Assembly: GCA_023423045.1 (NCBI GenBank)
Contig: JAFAGA010000048.1
Coordinates: 1-54,186, forward strand
Direction of reading: 5' to 3'
DNA length: 54,186 nucleotides
From: Bacillota bacterium
GTDB lineage: Bacteria > Bacillota > Clostridia > Lachnospirales > Lachnospiraceae
Part shown: one piece after another, positions 17,889 through 25,934 of the stretch
Numbering within the stretch: the stretch's first letter is position 1
How the letters are laid out: every line of letters starts with the position of its first letter
The notes under the pieces: generated by a model
Databases searched by the model: none
Seen by the model: only the letters and a program-made list of their open reading frames with translations
Told to the model about the DNA's origin: nothing
Position numbers and translations under genes: made by a program

Positions 17889-18896
17889 ATGAGCATTATA
17901 CTTAATATTGTAATCCCTTGCTACAACGAACAAGAGGTGCTGGCAGAGACGTCATCACAATTACTGAATAAAATGCAAGGTTTAATTAAATCTGGAAAAA
18001 TTAGCAGAAAGAGCAGGATTACCTTTGTAAACGACGGGTCAATGGATGAGACATGGAATATGATCTGTGAGCTGCACGAAGAAAACAGCATTTTTTCCGG
18101 AGTCAATTTAAGTATAAATAATGGACATCAGTATGCTTTACTCGCCGGATTACTTACGGTGAAGGACGATGCGGATGTAGTTATATCCATGGATGCAGAT
18201 TTGCAGGATGATATCGATGCTATAGATGAAATGCTTAGTAAGTATCAACAGGGTTGTGATATTGTATATGGAGTTAGAAGCTCCAGAGAAACAGATACCT
18301 TTTTTAAACGGTTTACTGCAACGATGTATTACCGTATGATGAATGCTTTAGGAGCTAGGACCGTCTTTAATCATGCGGACTATCGGTTAATGAGTAAACG
18401 TGCACTCAACCGATTGAATGAATTTAATGAAGTTAATCTTTTTCTTAGGGGAGTAGTGCCCCTAATTGGTTATAAAACAGATATTGTATATTATAAAAGG
18501 AATGCACGCTTTGCAGGCAAGAGTAAGTACCCTCTGAATAAAACGCTAGAGTTTGCCTGGGAGGGGGTAACCTCCTTCAGTGTAAAGCCAATCCGTATGA
18601 TTTCAGCACTTGGAGGCATCATTTTTGCTTTTAGTATTCTGATGCTAATCTATATTTTGATTCGTTATACTACGGGGAAAACAATCGTAGGATGGGCCAG
18701 TGTTGCTGTTTCCTTATGGGCAATTGGAGGTCTGGTATTATTTTCCTTAGGTGTTGTTGGTGAATATATTGGAAAGATATATCTTGAGACCAAGAAGCGC
18801 CCCAGATATTTTATTGAAAGCTATCTGATGGAAGTGGAGGCGGAAGAGGATAAGAAAGAGGAGTTCATATGCAAAGTCGAGAGGAAACGGGGGTAG
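17889..18896 (+). CDS. GT2 polyprenyl-phosphate glycosyltransferase (GtrB/DPM1-like)
   Basis: The 335-residue protein has an N-terminal GT-A fold: IPCYNEQEVL (9-18), FVNDGSMDETW near 46-56, and the DADLQDD metal/donor motif near 104-110. Two C-terminal membrane helices (about 238-262 and 272-298) follow, then a basic/acidic tail. This is the plan of GtrB, YfdH and bactoprenol glucosyltransferases, which load a sugar onto undecaprenyl phosphate at the inner leaflet. The product would be the donor for GT39-like enzymes such as the two encoded divergently. AGGAGG precedes the ATG by 10 bases. The last residues (KKEEFICKVERKRG) are unusual and may have been altered by the insertion-sequence remains just downstream. 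Confidence 0.9.
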   Translation: MSIILNIVIPCYNEQEVLAETSSQLLNKMQGLIKSGKISRKSRITFVNDGSMDETWNMICELHEENSIFSGVNLSINNGHQYALLAGLLTVKDDADVVISMDADLQDDIDAIDEMLSKYQQGCDIVYGVRSSRETDTFFKRFTATMYYRMMNALGARTVFNHADYRLMSKRALNRLNEFNEVNLFLRGVVPLIGYKTDIVYYKRNARFAGKSKYPLNKTLEFAWEGVTSFSVKPIRMISALGGIIFAFSILMLIYILIRYTTGKTIVGWASVAVSLWAIGGLVLFSLGVVGEYIGKIYLETKKRPRYFIESYLMEVEAEEDKKEEFICKVERKRG

Positions 18897-18950
18897 TGTA
18901 CAAAACCTGTTGTTTATGATATAAAGGAAAGAAACGATAAGTGAAAACAG

Positions 18951-19085
18951 ATGGCAAAGATAGAAGTACAATGCCCCAAGTGTGGTAAAACGGAAGTAAT
19001 AATATACGGAAAATCTCCTGAAGAAAAGCAAAGATATAAATGTAAAAAAGCGCAATATGCACCACTTTTTTACTGGGCAAGATAA
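18951..19085 (+). pseudogene. IS1-family transposase (InsA-like) N-terminal fragment
   Basis: The fragment starts MAKIEVQCPKCGKTEVIIYG and continues KQRYKCKK, which matches the zinc-ribbon start of IS1-type InsA proteins (MAKI-x-CPxC ... QRYxCxxC). After KCKK the text is foreign and stops at residue 44. The normal protein continues with the second CxxC and the HTH. The break point coincides with the broken end of the ATPase gene on the other strand. Confidence 0.7.
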
Positions 19086-19613
19086 GGCATCCCACCATAT
19101 AACATGAACTGGTTAAACAGCAGATACTTATCAGTTCCATAAAAATCATAGCTTTCTTTGAAGCTAAAGGGATATACTCTAAGTTTAATCTCTCTCTCTA
19201 AACTTTGTACTGATGTCAGATGACAAGAATTCTGAATTGGAGCCGGTGATATACACATCGCAGTTAAGATCACGCTTAATACCATTTACCACATCTTCGA
19301 AACGATTTACCAACTGTACTTCATCTAAGAAGATATAATATCTTCCCTCATCTTTAATCTGTCCTTCTATATTCTGATATAGTGCACGTGCTTTCAACAA
19401 ATCCTCATTTTTGATGTTGTCTAACACAATCTTTCTAATATGGTCTTCAGCTACCCCTATACTTATCAATTCGTCATAGTAAAGTTCAAAAAGAATCGTA
19501 GATTTGCCGCTTCGACGTATACCAGTAATGATTTTTACAATATCTTTGTCCTTTTGTTTTAGGAACAAAGTGTGCTTTACACACTCCCGCGACCAAAAAT
19601 CTTTAGAAAGCAC
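19070..19613 (-). pseudogene. AAA-family ATPase (DUF4143 type), frameshifted and truncated
   Basis: The first frame (19185-19613) gives 142 residues with Walker A GIRRSGKST (31-39), Walker B FLDEVQL near 94-100, and TGSNSEFLSSDISTKFRERD before a stop. Reading resumes in another frame as EREIKLRVYPFSFKESYDFY, ending GGMPYLAQ. The family normally reads STKFRGREIKLRVYPFSF, so two bases are missing in the AGAGAGAG run near 19190-19200. The C-terminal half, including DUF4143, is gone, cut off against the IS1 fragment. These ATPases are of unknown function and often mobile. The gene is not functional as read. Confidence 0.8.
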
Positions 19614-19623
19614 ACTTTGTTCC
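19562..19623. repeat. 17-bp perfect inverted repeat over the ATPase 5' end
   Basis: GGAACAAAGTGTGCTTT at 19562-19578 is exactly inverted at 19607-19623, with a 28-base loop that contains the start of the ATPase pseudogene. CGCGGGA sequences lie both in the loop and beyond the outer end. It may be an insertion scar or terminal inverted repeat; it is too far inside the gene to be a usual terminator. Confidence 0.75.
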
Positions 19624-19688
19624 CGCGCCGACCGGGTGTCGCACTTTTTGCGACATTATTCCTTATTATATATCTTATATTATTCTCG

Positions 19689-19731
19689 AAAAAGGACACG
19701 TTTCTAAAAGTTACCTTTTTGAAACGTGTCC
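19689..19731 (-). terminator. Terminator of the greA-lysS operon
   Basis: On the minus strand GGACACGTTTC (19721-19731) and GAAACGTGTCC (19694-19704) form an 11-bp perfect stem with a 16-base loop, followed by TTTTT. It lies 47 bases past the lysS stop and thus inside the island side of the att-like site. Confidence 0.85.
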
Positions 19732-19750
19732 ATACATTGCAAAATATTAA

Positions 19751-19808
19751 TGCTTCAAACCCTTGATTTTACTAGCTTTATTTATCCAGCGTCTTCATCG
19801 TCGGGAAT
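19751..19808 (-). other. lysS 3' end: att-like junction, right copy
   Basis: The last codons, stop and flank of the intact lysS gene, matching 9471-9528 (34 of 38 bases across the core 19771-19808). It marks the right end of the island. The offset between copies is 10,280 bases, which gives the island length. Confidence 0.75.
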
Positions 19809-21268
19809 AGCAATACATCCCTGATCGCCATGGAGTCGGTCAAAAGCATTACAAAACGGTCAATTCCAATACCGATACCGCCGGTGGGAGGCATGCCGTA
19901 TTCCAATGCCGTTAAGAAATCCTCATCCAACTGATTTGCTTCCTCATCACCGGCAGCCCTTAAAGCTTCCTGTGCCTCAAAGCGTCCCCGCTGATCCAAA
20001 GGATCATTCAGCTCGGAGAAGGCATTGGCCATCTCACGCTTTGTGATGAATAACTCAAATCGCTCAGTGTAATCCGGATTACTCGGCTTTCTGCTTGCCA
20101 GCGGAGAAATCTCCACCGGATGGTCCATGATGAAGGTAGGCTGTACCAGATGCTCCTCCACATATTCCTCAAAAAAGAGGTTGATGATATCGCCCCTCTT
20201 ATGGCGCTCTTCAAACTCGATGTGGCGTTCCTTGGCAAGAGCTTTGGCTGCCGCCTCATCGGGAATTTGCTCAAAATCAACATTGGCATACTTCTTGATG
20301 GCTTCGATCATGGTCAGCCTCTCAAAGGGCTTGGACAAATCGATTTCCACGCCATCATAGGAAATAGCCGTGGTTCCCAGCACCTTTTCAGCTACAGTGC
20401 GGAATAACTCTTCTACCAAATCCATCATTCCATAGTAATCCGTATAAGCCTGATACAGTTCCAGCAGCGTGAACTCGGGATTATGCCTTACCGACAGTCC
20501 TTCGTTACGGAATACTCTGCCGATTTCATATACCCTCTCCAATCCGCCTACGATCAGACGCTTCAAATATAATTCCAAAGAAATCCTAAGATGTAAATCT
20601 TCGTCCAGGGCATTATGGTGGGTATTAAAAGGCTTGGCAGCCGCACCTCCTGCATTGGGTACCAGCACCGGTGTCTCCACCTCGATAAATTCCTTGCCGT
20701 CCAAATAGTTACGGATCTCCCGAATTATATTGGAACGCTTGATAAAGGTATCGCGCACTTCCGGATTCACGATCAAATCGATATATCTCTGACGGTATCT
20801 GGTGTCGGTGTCCTTCAGACCGTGGAACTTCTCCGGCAGAATCTGCAGACTCTTGGTCAGAAGAACAATTTTCTGTACTTTAATGGATACTTCGCCGGTA
20901 TGTGTCTTGAAAACCTCACCCTCAATACCGACAATATCGCCGATATCATATTTCTTAAATTCCGCATAGGGCTCTTCACCGATCTCATCTCTTTTTACAT
21001 AAGCCTGAATATTACCCTGAATATCCCGGATATTGCAGAAGGAAGCCTTACCCATGATACGCTTGGACATCACACGTCCTGCAATGGATACGCTTTTACC
21101 TTCAAAACTCTCAAAATCGCGGAGGATATCTCCTGAGTGGTTGCTTACCTCATACTTCATAATCTGGAAGGGATCCCTGCCGCTCTCCTGAAGTTCCGCA
21201 AGCTTGGTTCTTCTCACCTTCAGCAACTCGTTAATATCCTGTTCCGTTTGGATTCTTTCCTCTGCCAT
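19778..21268 (-). CDS. lysS: Lysyl-tRNA synthetase, class II
   Basis: The 496-residue protein has an N-terminal OB-fold anticodon-binding domain (about 50-150) and a class II catalytic domain. Visible motifs include RYRQRYIDLI (about 161), motif 2 FRNEGLSVRHNPEFT (about 258-272) and motif 3 GGIGIGIDRFVMLL near the C-terminus. It attaches lysine to tRNA-Lys in the cytoplasm. The ATG at 21268 (MAEERIQ) is preferred over a GTG three codons upstream because GAGGTG lies six bases before it. It is co-transcribed with greA, 75 bases upstream. Its 3' end is the likely integration site of the island to the left, yet the gene itself is complete. Confidence 0.97.
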   Translation of the reverse strand: MAEERIQTEQDINELLKVRRTKLAELQESGRDPFQIMKYEVSNHSGDILRDFESFEGKSVSIAGRVMSKRIMGKASFCNIRDIQGNIQAYVKRDEIGEEPYAEFKKYDIGDIVGIEGEVFKTHTGEVSIKVQKIVLLTKSLQILPEKFHGLKDTDTRYRQRYIDLIVNPEVRDTFIKRSNIIREIRNYLDGKEFIEVETPVLVPNAGGAAAKPFNTHHNALDEDLHLRISLELYLKRLIVGGLERVYEIGRVFRNEGLSVRHNPEFTLLELYQAYTDYYGMMDLVEELFRTVAEKVLGTTAISYDGVEIDLSKPFERLTMIEAIKKYANVDFEQIPDEAAAKALAKERHIEFEERHKRGDIINLFFEEYVEEHLVQPTFIMDHPVEISPLASRKPSNPDYTERFELFITKREMANAFSELNDPLDQRGRFEAQEALRAAGDEEANQLDEDFLTALEYGMPPTGGIGIGIDRFVMLLTDSMAIRDVLLFPTMKTLDK

Positions 21269-21343
21269 GAATTTCACCTCTTATCGCAGCAAACGTACTC
21301 CAGTTCATCTCATCCTCCGGTACTGCCTGCCCACTTCATCTAA

Positions 21344-21826
21344 TTAATTTGATTTGTTAATATTCAATATCTTATACTGCATCGTTCCCGCATGAGCTTC
21401 CACGCTCACAACATCGCCGACCTGGGCGCCGATCAGAGCTTTTCCCAGAGGAGATTCATTGGATATCTTGCCTCTTAAGCTATTGGCTTCCGTTGACCCC
21501 ACCAGCTTGTATTCCAGCTCTTCGTCGTATTCCATATCCAGAATCCTGACTTTACAGCCTATATTAATTACGTTAACATCCACTTCATCTTCTACGACTA
21601 CCTCGGCATTCTTGAGAATCTTGTCGATCTCCTCAATTCTGGCCTCAATATCTCTCTGTTCATCCTTAGCCGCATCATATTCCGCATTCTCAGAAAGGTC
21701 CCCCTGCTCCCTTGCTTCCTTGATTTTCTGAGCTACAAGCTTTCTTTGGTTTACTTTCAGATCATGAAGCTCATCTTCCAGCTGTCGTAATCCCTCATAA
21801 GTCAATATGTTCTTTTTTTCTACCAT
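21344..21826 (-). CDS. greA: Transcription elongation factor GreA
   Basis: The 160-residue protein has the GreA two-domain form: an N-terminal coiled coil (about 1-75) with the signature DLSENAEYDAAKDEQ, whose tip acidic residues enter the RNA polymerase secondary channel to help cleave backtracked RNA, and a C-terminal FKBP-like domain (about 80-160) with SPLGKALIGAQVGD. The start at 21826 (MVEKKN) is chosen over an ATG six codons upstream because AGGAAGG sits at the right distance. It leads the greA-lysS operon, a common arrangement in Firmicutes, behind a consensus promoter. Confidence 0.97.
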   Translation of the reverse strand: MVEKKNILTYEGLRQLEDELHDLKVNQRKLVAQKIKEAREQGDLSENAEYDAAKDEQRDIEARIEEIDKILKNAEVVVEDEVDVNVINIGCKVRILDMEYDEELEYKLVGSTEANSLRGKISNESPLGKALIGAQVGDVVSVEAHAGTMQYKILNINKSN

Positions 21827-21879
21827 AAAACACCCTTCCTCCATATTGCTTTTTATACAATATACAATACATTCAACGT

Positions 21880-21908
21880 ATTATATCGTATCGATAGTAC
21901 ATTGTCAA
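21880..21908 (-). promoter_or_regulatory. Consensus sigma-A promoter of greA-lysS
   Basis: On the minus strand TTGACA (21903-21908), a 17-bp spacer and TATAAT (21880-21885), about 54 bases before the greA start. Both hexamers are perfect matches to consensus. Confidence 0.9.
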
Positions 21909-22078
21909 CCTTATTGATTATCACACCATTGCGGGCCTTTTGTCCATAGTACTTATGGGTCGGCACTGCTATAAAGTCTGCCGACATTATATCTTATCTT
22001 CTATATGGCTAAAATATTCTTTCCATTTGTGAATAATGCATAAAACATCCAAAACCCTTTACCAATAAAAATCTCCGC

Positions 22079-23338
22079 CTATTCCTCTGAAAATAAACCC
22101 GTAAAATCAAAGGTAGCAAAATAATCCTTCGGTGTCTCGGCTCTTCGGATCAGCTGGATGGATTGGTCCTCCTTCAGCAAAAGCTCCGCCGACTTTAATT
22201 TTCCGTTGTAATTATAACCCATGGCATATCCATGGGCGCCCGTATCATGGATCACGATATAATCGCCGATCTCAATCTCCGGGAGCATACGGTCGATTGC
22301 GAATTTATCGTTATTTTCACAAAGGGACCCGGTGATATCATATTTATGGTCATGGGGCGCATTCTCCTTTCCCATCACCGTAATATGGTGGTAAGCTCCG
22401 TACATTGCCGGCCTCATGAGATCCACTGCACAAGCATCCAGACCGATATATTCCTTATAAATATGCTTCTCATGGATCGCTTTGGCCACCAATTGTCCAT
22501 AGGGTGCCAGCATAAAACGGCCAAGCTCGGTATAAATTGCGACATCTCCCATTCCCGCAGGAACCAATATCTCTTCAAAGACCTTTCGCACACCCGCTCC
22601 GATTTCCATGATATCATTGGATTTTGCATCCGGCTTGTATGGAATGCCAATCCCTCCGGACAGATTAATAAACTTGATATCCGCACCGGTGGTATTCTTA
22701 AGCTCAACTGCCAGTTCAAATAAGATACCCGCCAGGGTAGGATAGTATTCATCGGTTGCTGTGTTGCTGGCCAGGAAAGAATGAATTCCGAAGTTCTTCA
22801 CTCCCTTTTCCTTCAGCCTGCGAAAGCCGTCAATCAGCTGCTCCTTGGTAAATCCGTATTTGGCATCCCCGGGGTTATCCATAATGCCGTTAGCGGTTTT
22901 AAATACCCCGCCGGGATTGTACCTGCAGCAGATCGTCTCCGGGAGTCCCACGGTCTTCTCCAAAAAATCAATATGGGTATAATCATCCAGATTGATGATC
23001 GCATTCAGCTGTGCAGCCTTAACAAACTCCTCCGCCGGCGTAGCATTGGAGGAAAACATAATTTCATCACCTGCAAAATCCAGCGCCTCCGCCATCATTA
23101 ACTCCGTCATGGAGGAGCAGTCCACACCGCAGCCTTCCTCCTTTAATATATTGATAATAAAGGGATTTGGTGTTGCTTTTATCGCAAAATATTCCTTGAA
23201 GCCTTTGTTCCAGGCAAAAGCCTTAGAAAGCTGTCTTGCATTATCACGAATTCCTTTTTCATCATAAATATGAAAGGGGGTCGGGTATGTTTTCGTTATT
23301 TCCTGAAGCTGTTCCAAAGTTACAAACGATTTTTTCAT
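22079..23338 (-). CDS. lysA: Diaminopimelate decarboxylase
   Basis: The 419-residue protein is a fold-III PLP enzyme. EYFAIKATPNP (about 49-59) carries the PLP lysine, GIHSFLASN (about 190) and NLSGGIGIPY (about 224-233) bind phosphate, and the C-terminal barrel has GSLCENNDKFAID with the substrate Cys/Glu pair. It converts meso-diaminopimelate to lysine, the last step of lysine synthesis. AGGAGG precedes the ATG. It lies 17 bases downstream of the PHP-domain gene on the same strand. The sequence is closer to the clade that includes carboxynorspermidine-type decarboxylases in its HSFLASN motif, so a related substrate cannot be ruled out. No lysine riboswitch was seen upstream of the pair. Confidence 0.87.
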   Translation of the reverse strand: MKKSFVTLEQLQEITKTYPTPFHIYDEKGIRDNARQLSKAFAWNKGFKEYFAIKATPNPFIINILKEEGCGVDCSSMTELMMAEALDFAGDEIMFSSNATPAEEFVKAAQLNAIINLDDYTHIDFLEKTVGLPETICCRYNPGGVFKTANGIMDNPGDAKYGFTKEQLIDGFRRLKEKGVKNFGIHSFLASNTATDEYYPTLAGILFELAVELKNTTGADIKFINLSGGIGIPYKPDAKSNDIMEIGAGVRKVFEEILVPAGMGDVAIYTELGRFMLAPYGQLVAKAIHEKHIYKEYIGLDACAVDLMRPAMYGAYHHITVMGKENAPHDHKYDITGSLCENNDKFAIDRMLPEIEIGDYIVIHDTGAHGYAMGYNYNGKLKSAELLLKEDQSIQLIRRAETPKDYFATFDFTGLFSEE

Positions 23339-23355
23339 AGAGAACCTCCTATATG

Positions 23356-24054
23356 CTATTGGTTGATTTTACGCGGTTTAATAAGCTCATACCTGCCGGC
23401 TTTGATCATATCAATATAATCTCCGATATCCTCCGCTTTTCTCTTAAAGGCAATCCCGCTGCGGTAAGTCTCCTTTCCGTGGGCGTCCGTTCCTGCAACT
23501 ATGGGAAGCTTATGCTTCCTCGCGTATTCCATGGCCTTTTTATCAAATTCATCGTTGTGGTTTCCCACGTTGATTCCTTCCACTGCATCCACATAATCAG
23601 GATACAGGCGCACCTCGTCAATATATTCCCGCTGACGGAAGGGATGCGCGTGGACGACATAGCCTCCTGCCGCATGTATCTCTTTATACTGCTGCTCCAC
23701 TGTCCAGGATAGAATATCCGGATGGTTCACCAGCCATTCCTTATCCATTCCATAGATGAGAAACTCGGTTCCTCTGAAATTTGCTTCCCAGCCAAAGAAC
23801 ACCGAGAGGCCAAGCCTGTCTCCCTCTTCCTTCGTCTCCTCATATCCCCGATAAAACTGATGAATCCGCTCCTTCCAGGGAAGATTTCGGGGAATACTGC
23901 TATTACCGTTAAAAAAATGATCCGTTACAACAATTCCGCTGTAGCCGGCTTCCTTATAATATCTGGCATGCTGCTCTCCGCTGTAGATAGCACAGGCACT
24001 GGCCCGGGCCGTATGCAAATGTGTTTCATATAGAAACAGGCTCATAAACATCAT
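23356..24054 (-). CDS. PHP-domain metal-dependent phosphoesterase-like protein
   Basis: The 232-residue protein opens with ETHLHTARASACA, has VTDHFFNG, a glutamate in FFGWEANF, VVHAHPFR and ends with AGTDAHGKETYR. These are the histidine/aspartate motifs of PHP hydrolases, which bind two or three metal ions and cleave phosphoester bonds; histidinol phosphatase and polymerase-linked phosphatases are relatives. The substrate is unknown. Three in-frame ATGs (24054, 24051, 24045) follow GAAAGGCG, so the exact start is open. It is co-directional with lysA and may be in its operon. Confidence 0.85.
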   Translation of the reverse strand: MMFMSLFLYETHLHTARASACAIYSGEQHARYYKEAGYSGIVVTDHFFNGNSSIPRNLPWKERIHQFYRGYEETKEEGDRLGLSVFFGWEANFRGTEFLIYGMDKEWLVNHPDILSWTVEQQYKEIHAAGGYVVHAHPFRQREYIDEVRLYPDYVDAVEGINVGNHNDEFDKKAMEYARKHKLPIVAGTDAHGKETYRSGIAFKRKAEDIGDYIDMIKAGRYELIKPRKINQ

Positions 24055-24431
24055 CGCCTTTCATAGTTTTGCTCCTCTTACAATGTATATTTATACCTGC
24101 TTATCAATGCGGCATATTTTTACATTATTCGATCAATTCCTAGTTATCGTAGAAATTCCCCCCTGTCGCTCAGCTTCGAGGGGGGTAAATTTTATTTATA
24201 ATAATTGTTCCTATTATACATCATTCTACGTTTTTTTCAATCCTTTTTTTTAATTCCTTGTATATCGCATTGTATATTGTTGAATGAAAGTCACTTTTCA
24301 TATCCCCTTGTTACAATGAGTGTGTGAAAAAAGCTGAACCCAATTATTAATTCGGTCCAGCTTTTTATCCTTGTCCCTGACTTCGCACAAGGATTTATTT
24401 TCACTTAAGCATTCGTTATATATTACTCCTC
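24055..24431 (-). terminator. Intergenic stretch with the lactate-operon terminator (24327-24366)
   Basis: AAAAAGCTGAACC (24328-24340) pairs with GGTCCAGCTTTTT (24354-24366) with one mismatch. Both strands end in a T run, so the hairpin can act on either; it lies 66-105 bases past the lactate dehydrogenase stop. Near 24160-24186 a CCCCCC/GGGGGG pair brackets a short loop. No gene is seen in the rest. Confidence 0.7.
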
Positions 24432-25835
24432 CTATCGCTGGCATACCTTCCGGGGATTCAGAATATTCTTCGGATCAAAGGCCTTCTTAATTCCCCTCAT
24501 AATTTCTACGGTTGCCGGATCCAGGGACTCAAAGAGATAGGATTTCTTTGCATAGCCGATGCCGTGCTCGCCGGATACCTGTCCGCGAAGCTCTCTTGCC
24601 TTGCCGTAAATCTTATCCATCGCTTCCGTCATCCTCTCCTGCCATTCCTCTTCGCTTAATTCATCCTTCAAAATATAAGCATGCAGATTTCCGTCTCCTG
24701 CGTGGCCGAAGCTCTTAATCCGGATATTGACCTCCTTATACAGGCCATGGATATATTCCACCATTTCATTGACACAGCTTCTGGGAACTACTACGTCCAC
24801 CTCGTCCATATAGGTGGTGGAGCCTTTGATGGCCTCCAGGAAAGCTCCTCTCGCCTTCCAGATGGATTCCTCCCTCTCCGTAGTGTCGGAAATCAGGATA
24901 TCAATCGCTCCCTGCTCAAGACAGATTTTCGCGGCGCTTTCATATGCCTTCTCTATTTCCTGGGTGGTATTGCCGTCAAACTTCAGTAGAAGATATGCAT
25001 CCGCACTGTTATCCGGGAATTTCTTGCCCAGGTATTGCTCCGCGTCCATAATTACTTCTCTCTGCATAAACTCAATTGCAGTGGGAGCAGATTTCGATTT
25101 GATGATCATCGGGACGGTCCGGATGGCCTGCTCCAGGCTGGGGAAAGGGATCAGCAGGCTGATGGCCTTCTGGGGAAGAGGAATCAGCTTCAGGGTGGCC
25201 TTTGTGATAATTCCAAGGGTACCCTCAGAGCCTACCATCAGATCCTTCATGGCATAGCCCGTACTGTTCTTTACTACTTTACCGCCGAACTCAACGATGG
25301 TTCCATCCGGCAATACTACCTCCAAACCTCGGACATAATCTCTGGTTACCCCATATTTTACCGCTCTCATGCCTCCGGCATTGGTGCTGATATTCCCACC
25401 AATGGTTGCTGATTTTTCACCCGGATCCGGAGGATAGAACAGGTCTCGCTCCTGGACATAGGCAGACAGCTCCATTAAGAGAACACCCGGTTCCACGGTG
25501 ATGGTAAGATTATCCTCATCCAGCTCAAGGACATGATTCATCAGCGTGGTATCCAGCATAATACCATGCTCCATGGCTACGGAAGCTCCCACCAGCCCGG
25601 TCCCCGAACCGCGGGGTGTTACCGGAATATTATTGACATAAGCATATTTCATGATCTCGGATACCTCCCCTGCAGAAATCACCTTAACTACAAGGTCCGG
25701 ATAGCTTGCCGTATCGCTTAATTCGTCATGACTGTATTCTTCATTAATATTTTCACCGTACAATACCCGCTCCGGGTCATTGATTAATTGACTGATATAT
25801 AGTAAATCATTCTGATCAATTCTTTTATAATTCAT
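24432..25835 (-). CDS. lctD: FAD-dependent lactate dehydrogenase (LctD/GlcD family)
   Basis: The 467-residue flavoprotein has an FAD_binding_4 domain with VTPRGSGTGLVGAS (about 71-84) and GGNISTNAGGMRAVKYGVTR (about 145-165), and a vanillyl-oxidase-like C-terminal domain with SFGHAGDGNLHAYIL and SGEHGIGYAKK. It belongs to the GlcD/D-lactate dehydrogenase family. In acetogens the orthologous LctD works with EtfAB to oxidise lactate with NAD+, driven by reduced ferredoxin (electron confurcation). The order permease-etfB-etfA-dehydrogenase here supports that role. The ATG at 25835 is preferred over upstream starts because GGAGG lies five bases before it. It is the last gene of the operon. Confidence 0.9.
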   Translation of the reverse strand: MNYKRIDQNDLLYISQLINDPERVLYGENINEEYSHDELSDTASYPDLVVKVISAGEVSEIMKYAYVNNIPVTPRGSGTGLVGASVAMEHGIMLDTTLMNHVLELDEDNLTITVEPGVLLMELSAYVQERDLFYPPDPGEKSATIGGNISTNAGGMRAVKYGVTRDYVRGLEVVLPDGTIVEFGGKVVKNSTGYAMKDLMVGSEGTLGIITKATLKLIPLPQKAISLLIPFPSLEQAIRTVPMIIKSKSAPTAIEFMQREVIMDAEQYLGKKFPDNSADAYLLLKFDGNTTQEIEKAYESAAKICLEQGAIDILISDTTEREESIWKARGAFLEAIKGSTTYMDEVDVVVPRSCVNEMVEYIHGLYKEVNIRIKSFGHAGDGNLHAYILKDELSEEEWQERMTEAMDKIYGKARELRGQVSGEHGIGYAKKSYLFESLDPATVEIMRGIKKAFDPKNILNPRKVCQR

Positions 25836-25934
25836 TATTGCCTCCATTCCTGCGCATCTCATGCGCGCCTCTAATCTTCCTATGAATTTACCAGGCATCC
25901 CGGCTGCCCCGCTGGTTCACCGGCTTCACCGGAT

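Noticed and set aside
18747..19149. Long open frames on the minus strand opposite the GtrB-like gene end, rich in Phe and Leu.
   Set aside because: They are the complement of the GtrB C-terminus and the IS1 fragment. No start signal, and the hydrophobicity is a by-product of the coding strand.
21959..21985. A GTCGGCA/TGCCGAC hairpin between lysA and the greA promoter.
   Set aside because: The 7-bp stem has a long loop and no T run, so it is not a convincing terminator. The lysA terminator remains unidentified.
24160..24190. CCCCCC...GGGGGG hairpin as a second terminator after the lactate operon.
   Set aside because: Only six bases pair over a 16-base loop and the location is far past the main terminator. 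Its role is unclear, so it was not listed separately.
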